A stretch of 21,104 nt of DNA from MESE01 sp036675035 (GTDB taxonomy: Bacteria; Pseudomonadota; Gammaproteobacteria; Burkholderiales; Burkholderiaceae_D): assembly GCA_036675035.1 (NCBI GenBank), contig JAKFFO010000048.1:1-21104 (forward strand), read 5' to 3'. Shown here in pieces: positions 1 through 6,250 of the stretch; position 1 is the stretch's first letter, and each line of letters begins with the position of its first letter. A program made the position numbers and the translations under genes. The notes beneath the pieces were generated by a model. The model was given only the letters and a program-made list of their open reading frames with translations. It was not told the origin of the DNA and made no database searches.

Positions 1-702
1 ATCAAGGTCGCGGTCGAGCATACCGCGAAGCGCATTCCTGTCATTGCCGGCACCGGCGGCAATTCGACTACCGAAGCAATCGAATTGACCCGTTACGCCA
101 AAAAAGTCGGCGCCGACGCGTCGCTGCAAGTCGTGCCTTACTATAACCGGCCGACGCAGGAAGGCATGTTCCAGCATTTCAAAAAAATTGCCGAGTCGGT
201 CGACTTGCCGGTCATTCTGTATAACGTTCCGGGCCGCACCGTCGCCGACATGAGTAACGACACGATTGTGCGCCTGGCACAAGTGCCCGGCATTATCGGC
301 GTCAAGGAAGCTACCGGCAACATTGGCCGCGGCACCGACTTGATCCGGCTGGCCCCCAAATCATTCGCGGTGTATTCGGGTGACGATCCGACCGCGATGG
401 CGTTGATGTTTTGCGGAGCCAAGGGAAACATTTCAGTCACTGCCAATCTCGCTCCTCGCGACATGCATGAACTTTGCGCCGCCGCAGTCAGCGGCAACGT
501 GGCAGAAGCTGTCAGGATCAATGATCGCCTGTTACCTTTACATAACAAGCTATTTGTCGAACCGAATCCGGTTCCATTGAAATGGGCAATGTCGGAAGCA
601 GGACTGATGCCAGCCGGCATCCGTCTTCCCTTGGTACCTTTAGGCGCTGAATTCCACGAAACTGTCCGTACGGCATTGCGTGAGTCGGGTGTATTACAAT
701 AG
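1..702 (+). CDS. dapA: 4-hydroxy-tetrahydrodipicolinate synthase, 3' part (5' end outside window)
   Basis: Condenses pyruvate with aspartate semialdehyde in the cytoplasm, the first committed step of the lysine/diaminopimelate pathway. The frame is open from base 1 and codes for 233 residues; DapA is normally about 290, so roughly 60 N-terminal residues, including the TT pair of the active site, lie upstream of the window. Visible are AGTGGN, PYYNRP (the Tyr donated by the neighbouring subunit), ILYNVPGR (catalytic Tyr and the Arg that binds the substrate carboxylate) and GVKEATGN with the Schiff-base Lys codon near 304-306. The gene ends 60 bp before bamC on the same strand, the order also seen in E. 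coli (dapA-bamC). Identification is firm. Confidence 0.96.
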   Translation: MKVAVEHTAKRIPVIAGTGGNSTTEAIELTRYAKKVGADASLQVVPYYNRPTQEGMFQHFKKIAESVDLPVILYNVPGRTVADMSNDTIVRLAQVPGIIGVKEATGNIGRGTDLIRLAPKSFAVYSGDDPTAMALMFCGAKGNISVTANLAPRDMHELCAAAVSGNVAEAVRINDRLLPLHNKLFVEPNPVPLKWAMSEAGLMPAGIRLPLVPLGAEFHETVRTALRESGVLQ

Positions 703-762
703 GCGCCGGCGCCGGGGCCTTACCCGGACTTTATCTCTGAACTTCTCTCATCCAGTACCAAT

Positions 763-1950
763 ATGACTATTCGGAACAACCCTCAGATGGCACTCCGCAG
801 CATCGCTCAACGTGGTTTCATTTACATGCTAGCTCTGGCCAGTGTGGCCGGATGCGGTTCCGTCAAGTCATCATTTGGGAATCTGCTGGAACCGGACAAG
901 ATTGATTACAAAAGTGCCGGCAAAGTGGCGTCACTGGAAGTCCCACCCGACCTGACGCAATTGCAGCGCGAGAATCGCTATGCAGTGCCTGAAAACAGTC
1001 GGGGCACTGCCACTGCAACCGGTTACAACCTGCAGCAAAGTGCCGGACCGGCATCTACGGCAAGTACTGTGTTGCCGAAAGCGGCGAACGATATCCGTGT
1101 CGAGCGGGACGGCAATCAGCGCTGGCTGGTGGTCAAGCAGGCGCCCGATGCGTTATGGCCGCAAATCAAGGATTTCTGGCAGGACAATGGTTTTCTGATC
1201 AGCGTCGAGTCGCCGCAAGCGGGCGTGATGGAAACCGACTGGGCTGAGAATCGCGCAAAAATCCCACAGGATTTCATTCGTGAGACCTTGGGCAAGGCAC
1301 TCGATTCGTTGTACTCGACCGGAGAGCGCGACAAGTTCCGGACTCGGATTGAGCGCGCGCCGGACGGTACTTCCGAAATATATATCAGTCATCGCGGAGC
1401 ACAGGAAGTATTCGCGGGAACGGAAAATGAGCGGACCGTGTGGACGCCGCGGCCAAGCGACCCGGACCTGGAAGCGGAATTTCTGGCACGTTTGATGGCG
1501 CGCCTCGGCGTAGAGGATACGCGCGCCAAAGCGGCGGTGATGAATGCTTCCGCACCGCAGAGCCGCGCCAAACTGGTCAAAGATGCCGGAAAGGCGTATG
1601 TCCAGATTGACGAAAGCTTTGACCGTGCGTGGCGACGCGTCGGGTTGGCACTGGACCGGGTCGGCTTTACCGTGGAAGATCGCGACCGCTCTCAGGGCCT
1701 GTACTTTGTGCGCTATGTCGACCAGGCCGAGGATGCGAAAAACAAATCGGCAGAAGAAAAAGGATTCATTGCCAAGTTGTTTTCGTTCGGATCAGACGAT
1801 GACAAGACAAAATCCGCACAACGATATCGGATTTCCGTAAAAGGCACCGAGTCCGGCAGCAGGGTTACCGTACTCGATAATGATGGTGCGCCGGAATCGT
1901 CACGGGTAGGCGACAGGATACTAAGCTTGCTTAACGAGCAGCTCAAGTAA
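763..1950 (+). CDS. bamC: Outer membrane assembly lipoprotein BamC
   Basis: Accessory lipoprotein of the BAM complex, which inserts beta-barrel proteins into the outer membrane. The N terminus carries a hydrophobic signal ending in the lipobox VAGC, with the acylated Cys at residue 31. It is followed by an extended segment typical of BamC (KIDYKSAGKVASLEVPPDLT) that in E. coli wraps around BamD, and then by two helix-grip-type domains (about residues 105-250 and 265-395). At 395 aa it is longer than the E. coli protein (344 aa). ATG at 763 was chosen, but neither it nor the in-frame ATG at 787, which would give a more usual 22-residue signal peptide, has a clear Shine-Dalgarno. It follows dapA closely and is probably co-transcribed. 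Confidence 0.92.
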   Translation: MTIRNNPQMALRSIAQRGFIYMLALASVAGCGSVKSSFGNLLEPDKIDYKSAGKVASLEVPPDLTQLQRENRYAVPENSRGTATATGYNLQQSAGPASTASTVLPKAANDIRVERDGNQRWLVVKQAPDALWPQIKDFWQDNGFLISVESPQAGVMETDWAENRAKIPQDFIRETLGKALDSLYSTGERDKFRTRIERAPDGTSEIYISHRGAQEVFAGTENERTVWTPRPSDPDLEAEFLARLMARLGVEDTRAKAAVMNASAPQSRAKLVKDAGKAYVQIDESFDRAWRRVGLALDRVGFTVEDRDRSQGLYFVRYVDQAEDAKNKSAEEKGFIAKLFSFGSDDDKTKSAQRYRISVKGTESGSRVTVLDNDGAPESSRVGDRILSLLNEQLK

Positions 1951-1982
1951 GACCGCCGATATGCCGTTTTCCGGCCGATTTA

Positions 1983-2777
1983 TTGATTGGTCTTGAATTG
2001 AAGTTTGCGAGTTTGGGAAGTGGCAGCGAAGGAAATGCGTTGCTGATTTCCGCAATGACGGCTACCGCCCGCACCACTGTCATGCTTGATTGCGGGTTTG
2101 GCATACGGGAAACCGAACGGCGGCTGTCCAGACTGGGAATGGCGCCGGAGGACTTGTCCGCCATCGTGGTCACTCACGAACACCAGGACCATGTCGGCGG
2201 CGTCTTCAAGTTTGCGAGACGGCATCGATTGCCGGTTTGGCTCACTTTCGGCACTTATCAGGCAGTGAAGCATGATTGCAGCAACGTCGCTTTTCATCTT
2301 TGCCGCGATGGGGACCGCCTGGCGATCGGTGACCTTGAACTGACCCCCTATACGGTTCCCCACGACGCGCGGGAACCGGTCCAGTATCTGGCGACTGATG
2401 GAAGGACCAGGCTCGGTGTGCTGACCGACGCCGGTCAATCGACGCCCCATCTTGTGCAGGTGTTGAGCGGGTGCGACGCGTTGATGCTGGAATGTAACCA
2501 CGACCGGCAAATGCTTGCGGATTCTTCCTATCCACCCTCGTTGAAGCAGCGTATCGGCGGGGCTTACGGACACCTTTCCAATCAGACTGCCGCAGAAATT
2601 CTTGGTGCCCTGGACCAGAGTCGCCTGAGAAAAATCGTCGGAGCGCATTTGAGCCAAACCAACAATACGCCGGCGTTGGCACGAATGGCATTGTGCGATG
2701 CAATAAAATCGACCGAGGCGGACATAATGATCGCCTGTCAGGAGGATGGATTTGACTGGATTGAACTGGGAGTCTGA
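1983..2777 (+). CDS. MBL-fold metallo-hydrolase (YycJ/WalJ-like)
   Basis: Metallo-beta-lactamase-fold hydrolase of the group that includes Bacillus YycJ/WalJ and PhnP relatives; the substrate is not known from sequence. The N terminus has the group's SLGSGSEGN strand-loop. The metal-binding HEHQDH is at residues 65-70. Later motifs are LTDAGQST, LECNHD and GHLSN, all characteristic of the YycJ group. The frame has no ATG near its start: TTG at 1983 is used here, TTG at 1998 is an alternative, and neither has a good ribosome binding site. It lies 32 bp after bamC, so coupling or co-transcription is likely. It ends just before the terminator at 2831. Confidence 0.86.
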   Translation: MIGLELKFASLGSGSEGNALLISAMTATARTTVMLDCGFGIRETERRLSRLGMAPEDLSAIVVTHEHQDHVGGVFKFARRHRLPVWLTFGTYQAVKHDCSNVAFHLCRDGDRLAIGDLELTPYTVPHDAREPVQYLATDGRTRLGVLTDAGQSTPHLVQVLSGCDALMLECNHDRQMLADSSYPPSLKQRIGGAYGHLSNQTAAEILGALDQSRLRKIVGAHLSQTNNTPALARMALCDAIKSTEADIMIACQEDGFDWIELGV

Positions 2778-2830
2778 AAGTCAGCTGCCTACCAGCGTTT
2801 TTGAAATTAAATCTAATTAAATTGCTTATA

Positions 2831-2859
2831 AAAAAACCGACCCGAAGGTCGGTTTTTTT
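2831..2859. terminator. Bidirectional intrinsic terminator
   Basis: A perfect 12-bp stem, aaaaaaccgacc paired with ggtcggtttttt, closes a CGAA loop. On the minus strand the loop reads UUCG closed by C-G, the extra-stable tetraloop. T-runs follow the stem in both directions. It serves the dapA-bamC-MBL unit on the plus strand and the convergent lipoprotein gene on the minus strand. Confidence 0.93.
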
Positions 2860-2873
2860 ATCGTACTTTGGAA

Positions 2874-3170
2874 TTACTTGGATGCGGCAGCATCAGCAGC
2901 TGGAGCGGCGGCTGGAGCAGCTGCGTCGGCAGCGGCTGAAGCGGCGCCCGAAGCGGCAGCAGGAGCAGCAGCAGCGTCAACCGGTGCGGTTGCAGCAGCA
3001 GCAGTGTCCGTGGCGGCAGCTGAAGCGGCTGACGTAGCGTCAGCAGCAGGAGCTGCTGCAGGAGCGGCAGCAACTGGCTCGGCAGCAGCAGGAGCTGCAG
3101 CTTCTTCTTTCTTGGCGCAAGCAACCAGGGTGAGTGCCAGCAGGGAGGCGATAAACAGCGATTTCTTCAT
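2874..3170 (-). CDS. Small alanine-rich lipoprotein of unknown function
   Basis: A 98-residue protein of unrecognised function. Residues 1-17 form a lipoprotein signal peptide (MKK, hydrophobic core, then LVAC with Cys18). The mature part is 81 residues, of which about 49 are Ala, the rest mainly Pro, Ser, Thr, Asp and a KKEE patch directly after the Cys. This looks like an unstructured, acylated, envelope-anchored linker peptide. An AAGGA ribosome binding site sits 6-7 nt before the ATG, and the terminator at 2831-2859 lies just past the stop, so the gene is probably real despite its low complexity. Aspartate after the lipobox is absent, so outer-membrane rather than inner-membrane retention would be expected. 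Confidence 0.75.
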   Translation of the reverse strand: MKKSLFIASLLALTLVACAKKEEAAAPAAAEPVAAAPAAAPAADATSAASAAATDTAAAATAPVDAAAAPAAASGAASAAADAAAPAAAPAADAAASK

Positions 3171-3473
3171 GAAAGTTCCTTCAAATATTATTGAGATTTT
3201 GCGATGAATAACTACCGGTAATTATTACTTTTTAGGATGTTCTCGTAGGATCTTCCATCAATTGATGCGACGCACCAACGAAACCTTCCTAGCCGGAAAT
3301 TATAGCTGCTTTCTTTACGACTTACATAACACATTTTTGTATTGGTAACTTGTTTTACGTCATTGTTACAACTGCAGCACAGCTTTTTACCAATAAGTGC
3401 GGTTTGGCGGCGATTTGGCCGGTATCGCGCCATTTGAAATAAGCAATCGGTCTGTTTCTCCTTGCAGTTGCGA
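3171..3473. other. AT-rich intergenic region with a candidate minus-strand promoter
   Basis: This region lies between the 3' end of roxA and the 5' end of the Ala-rich lipoprotein gene. It holds a perfect minus-strand TATAAT at 3304-3299 (read 5' to 3' on that strand) without a convincing -35 box. If used, it would give a leader of about 120 nt for the lipoprotein mRNA. I see no terminator for roxA and no recognisable RNA gene. A 73-codon minus-strand frame at 3212-3433 has no supporting feature. Confidence 0.4.
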
Positions 3474-4595
3474 CTACGCGAGAATCAACCAGCCGTCTTG
3501 ATACCAGCTATAAAACGCTTCCAACACATCATTGGAGGCGTCCGCAACCGCCGGTCCGCCCACTTCCCGCAAATCCGCCAGCATGCATAACAATTTTTTA
3601 TCGTCAAGAGTCATCGCGAATGATTCACCGTTAATGAATACATGACTCTGCCGGTATAACATTTTCGATTTGCGCGACAGTCTGATTCCGCGTCTGGTGG
3701 CAGCTTTGGCAAATCGCCCGAATGCCATGGAGGGGGAAGGCGGATCAAAGAAGACGGATGGTTTGGGTTCGGATAAAAATTCTCCGAGAAAAATCGTGAT
3801 ATCGGATTCGGTAAATTGCACCTTGTTCAGCTGTGCCGCAATCCGGGACAACATGGTCCGACTGATTTCAGCCGGATGTTTCACCGGTACCAGGTCGGGG
3901 TCGTCGTAACGTCCCTCAAGATCGATGGTGTCCGCCATGAATTGCAGGAATGCTTCACCCAGCTCTTGATAAGAAGGTGCACGGAAGCCGATTGAATATG
4001 TCATGCATTCGCCGACTGCGATCCCGTCATGCGCATATTGCGGCGGTAAATAAAGCATGTCGCCCGGATTCAGCAGGAATTCCTGGTCATGTTTGAAATG
4101 CTGCAGTATTTTCAAGGGCAGATCTTCAATCAATGACAAATCCTTTTGGGCGCCGATACGCCATCGGCGTTGTCCTTGCACTTGCAACAGGAATACGTCA
4201 TAGGAATCGAAATGTGGTCCGACACCGCCGCCATCGGTTGCGAAACTGATCATCAGGTCGTCGAGTCGCGCATCCGGAATGAAGCGGAACTGTCTCAAGA
4301 GCCGATCGGCGGCATCGTCGTGAAGATTCACTCCTTGCAGCAACAAGGTCCAATCGTTTTTCTTGATGGGCGGAAGGCTGGCAAAGGGGCCTCTTTCCAT
4401 TTGCCACTGTTGCTTGAAGTGGGTGACCAGTCTCGATTCGACATCGTCGTTTGCGGCCAGATCGAATAGCATCTCGCGCGATAGAAGCGGTTCAAGATTC
4501 GGTATGGCCTGGCGGATCAATAGCGGTTTCTTGTGCCAGTAGTCGCGCAGGAACTGTGTAGGAGTAAGGCCGCCGAGGAGTGTGCTTTTTTTCAT
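3474..4595 (-). CDS. roxA: Ribosomal protein L16 arginine hydroxylase (JmjC/cupin oxygenase)
   Basis: Fe(II)- and 2-oxoglutarate-dependent oxygenase of the RoxA/YcfD family, which hydroxylates an arginine of ribosomal protein L16. The metal triad is visible as H128 and D130 in GPHFDSYD and H189 in PPQYAHDG; the basic residues in GQRRWRIG (about 143-144) are where the family binds 2-oxoglutarate. Other family signatures are the N-terminal WHKKPLLIRQA and SIGFRAPS. The C-terminal half carries the winged-helix-like dimerisation region. ATG at 4595 (373 aa) is preferred over an in-frame TTG at 4619: a TATAAT lies exactly 6 nt upstream of the ATG, which would place the transcript start at or next to it. 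It diverges from slyD. Confidence 0.92.
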   Translation of the reverse strand: MKKSTLLGGLTPTQFLRDYWHKKPLLIRQAIPNLEPLLSREMLFDLAANDDVESRLVTHFKQQWQMERGPFASLPPIKKNDWTLLLQGVNLHDDAADRLLRQFRFIPDARLDDLMISFATDGGGVGPHFDSYDVFLLQVQGQRRWRIGAQKDLSLIEDLPLKILQHFKHDQEFLLNPGDMLYLPPQYAHDGIAVGECMTYSIGFRAPSYQELGEAFLQFMADTIDLEGRYDDPDLVPVKHPAEISRTMLSRIAAQLNKVQFTESDITIFLGEFLSEPKPSVFFDPPSPSMAFGRFAKAATRRGIRLSRKSKMLYRQSHVFINGESFAMTLDDKKLLCMLADLREVGGPAVADASNDVLEAFYSWYQDGWLILA

Positions 4596-4601
4596 CGGCA
4601 C

Positions 4602-4607
4602 ATTATA
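4602..4607 (-). promoter_or_regulatory. Candidate -10 of a leaderless roxA transcript
   Basis: A minus-strand TATAAT is followed by GTGCCG and then the roxA ATG at 4595. With the usual 6-7 nt between the -10 box and the start site, transcription would begin at the ATG. No clear -35 and no ribosome binding site are present. Confidence 0.5.
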
Positions 4608-4658
4608 TAACCGCGGCAATTGGCGATGCCGCTACATATCGGCATTCGTTGACACGCC

Positions 4659-4686
4659 TTTTCATCATGTACTGGAAGGGTATAAT
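4659..4686 (+). promoter_or_regulatory. Sigma70-type promoter of slyD
   Basis: TTTTCA (4659-4664, four of six matches to the -35 consensus) is separated by 16 bp from a perfect TATAAT at 4681-4686. The predicted start is near 4693, giving a leader of about 24 nt that contains the GAAAGGA ribosome binding site of slyD. Confidence 0.65.
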
Positions 4687-4716
4687 TTGTGCAAATATCA
4701 ACCGAAAGGAATCGCC

Positions 4717-5253
4717 ATGAACATCGCCAAAAATACAGTTGTGACGGTGCATTACAAACTATCGGACGCGCAAAATAATCTGATCGAGGAGAGTCGCGAG
4801 CCAATGGTGTACCTGCATGGCGGATATGAAAATACGCTGCCAAAGATTGAGGAAGCGCTCGATGGCAAGCCGGTCGGCTTTGAAACGGTCATTCAGGTTG
4901 AACCTGATGATGCGTTTGGCGAGTACGATGCGAACCTGGTGAAGGTCGAGCCTCGCAATCGGTTGCCGACGCCGCTCGAAGTCGGCATGCAGTTCGAAGG
5001 TATGCCAGAAGGTGATGAAGACGACCAGGCACTGATTTTCACGGTCACCGACATCGCCGATGATAAGGTGGTTCTCGACGGTAATCATCCGCTCGCGGGA
5101 ATCGCATTGCGATTCGCGTTGAACGTCGCCGAAGTCCGCGCGGCCACCGACGAAGAAATCGCGCACGGGCATGTTCACGGCGCTCATGGCCATCATCATG
5201 AAGGACCTGATGACGAGCAGGACGATCAGTTCCGAAGCTTGCCCATTCACTGA
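4717..5253 (+). CDS. slyD: FKBP-type peptidyl-prolyl isomerase SlyD
   Basis: Cytoplasmic prolyl isomerase and chaperone that can also bind nickel. The FKBP core is residues 1-70, with an IF (insert-in-flap) domain at about 70-120 (VEPDDAFGEYDANLVKVEP is typical) and the FKBP strand resuming at NHPLAGIALRF. The tail is His-rich: seven His between residues 150 and 161 (HGHVHGAHGHHH), fitting a metal-binding SlyD tail, though shorter than in E. coli. The start at 4717 is fixed by GAAAGGA six bases upstream. It has its own promoter and stands alone, convergent with the gene ending at 5303. Full length is 178 aa. Confidence 0.93.
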   Translation: MNIAKNTVVTVHYKLSDAQNNLIEESREPMVYLHGGYENTLPKIEEALDGKPVGFETVIQVEPDDAFGEYDANLVKVEPRNRLPTPLEVGMQFEGMPEGDEDDQALIFTVTDIADDKVVLDGNHPLAGIALRFALNVAEVRAATDEEIAHGHVHGAHGHHHEGPDDEQDDQFRSLPIH

Positions 5254-5287
5254 GTCGTCGATTTACCGAGTCGACCGGAGTCTGGCC

Positions 5288-5303
5288 GCCTGCCGATGCA
5301 GGC
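5288..5303. terminator. Short hairpin between convergent slyD and the metallophosphatase-like gene
   Basis: GCCTGC-CGAT-GCAGGC forms a perfect 6-bp stem at the junction of the two convergent genes, overlapping the minus-strand stop codon. No T-run follows on either side, so it is at best a weak or factor-assisted terminator. Confidence 0.35.
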
Positions 5304-6250
5304 TATCGCGCCGGCTGTTTTGACAAGGCTGAATAATGTTTGACGGAAAATAACGCCGGTAACGATGAATCTATTGAGATCCTGGCCCATCCCGGTGACA
5401 CACCGAGGCTTCCCACGTTGTTGCGCCAATGGATGCGTTCAAGTGCTGCCGGCTCGATGTTTTCCTGACCATGGACTATCAATACTTTGCCGGGAAATTT
5501 CGATCCAAGTGTGGATATCAGGCGGCGAATCTCGATAAAGCCGTCGCGATTTCGATTGCGCCCGAATAGCGATTGCGAGCCCGTTTTTGAAAACGGGTTT
5601 CCATCACAAAATATGACGATGGCTTTCAGTCTTTTGTGAGTCGCAGTCTTGAAAAGCTTTTGCAACCAGACCCTGTTTGCAACCAGGCGGTCCTCAAACT
5701 CACTGTTACGCCCGGCTGCTGCCAAATAATTGTTATTGTTTGCCGGCAGATTGACGGTTGCAAACATGGTGTCGTGAATCATCCAGCGAGTATTCTCGCC
5801 ATAGCTGCGGAATTTCGGCGTCAGCGATTGGCGCACCAACGGAATCCTGGTGCGGCCGAACGAGAATTCACCGGTGAAAAACAATTCCCGCAACCGGTTC
5901 AAACGTTCTATCGCGGCGGACCTTCCATCGTTGCGCCTGCATTCGACCCAGTCGCTCGCGGCCATTGACAGGACCAATCCATTTTCGGCATTTTCAAGCA
6001 ACGACTTGCGACGGTTGTACAACTGGTCGGTACATGGCTCCGTTCTTGACTTGATGCCGTTTACGACGACAAAAGCAAGGCTATCGGCGTCGCTTTCCGA
6101 AATCGCACTGCGCAAGCTTGGCATATTCGGCGTGTCGTTGAATGTATCTGCGATCACGCCGAAGCTGAATTCTTCGGATTCGGCGCGGGCCGGGCAAGAC
6201 AGAAGAATAAAAGCACTTGCCAGCAGGACCGGCAATAAGTGCTTATTCAT
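5303..6250 (-). CDS. Exported metallophosphatase-like protein with degenerate metal site
   Basis: A 315-residue envelope protein related to calcineurin-like metallophosphoesterases. The signal peptide is MNKH, a hydrophobic core, then ARA before E24; an LLSC at residues 16-19 leaves open a lipoprotein instead. Shared family blocks are GVIADT (31-36), CTDQLY, ERLNRLRELFF, NTRW and the late VHG (259-261). Three metal-site motifs look eroded: where relatives have G-D-I-K this protein has N64-G65-I-K; where they have GDNDW or GDNEW it has A98-S99-D100-W; and where HGDTH is expected it has HGQEN (260-264). It is therefore probably not an active phosphatase, or uses another chemistry. Its ATG overlaps the mutS stop in ATGA, so the two are translationally coupled. 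The family assignment rests on remembered motifs, and function is unknown. Confidence 0.78.
   Translation of the reverse strand: MNKHLLPVLLASAFILLSCPARAESEEFSFGVIADTFNDTPNMPSLRSAISESDADSLAFVVVNGIKSRTEPCTDQLYNRRKSLLENAENGLVLSMAASDWVECRRNDGRSAAIERLNRLRELFFTGEFSFGRTRIPLVRQSLTPKFRSYGENTRWMIHDTMFATVNLPANNNNYLAAAGRNSEFEDRLVANRVWLQKLFKTATHKRLKAIVIFCDGNPFSKTGSQSLFGRNRNRDGFIEIRRLISTLGSKFPGKVLIVHGQENIEPAALERIHWRNNVGSLGVSPGWARISIDSSLPALFSVKHYSALSKQPAR

Noticed and set aside
1980..2657. Minus-strand frame of 225 codons opposite the MBL hydrolase
   Set aside because: It is the complement of a clear MBL-fold gene, has no recognisable motifs and no ribosome binding site.
3212..3433. Minus-strand 73-codon frame between roxA and the Ala-rich lipoprotein
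   Set aside because: There is no ribosome binding site and no recognisable domain; the region looks like a promoter and leader.
4649..4654. Perfect TTGACA upstream of slyD
   Set aside because: It is 26 bp from the TATAAT at 4681, too far to pair with it, and no other -10 sits at 16-18 bp.
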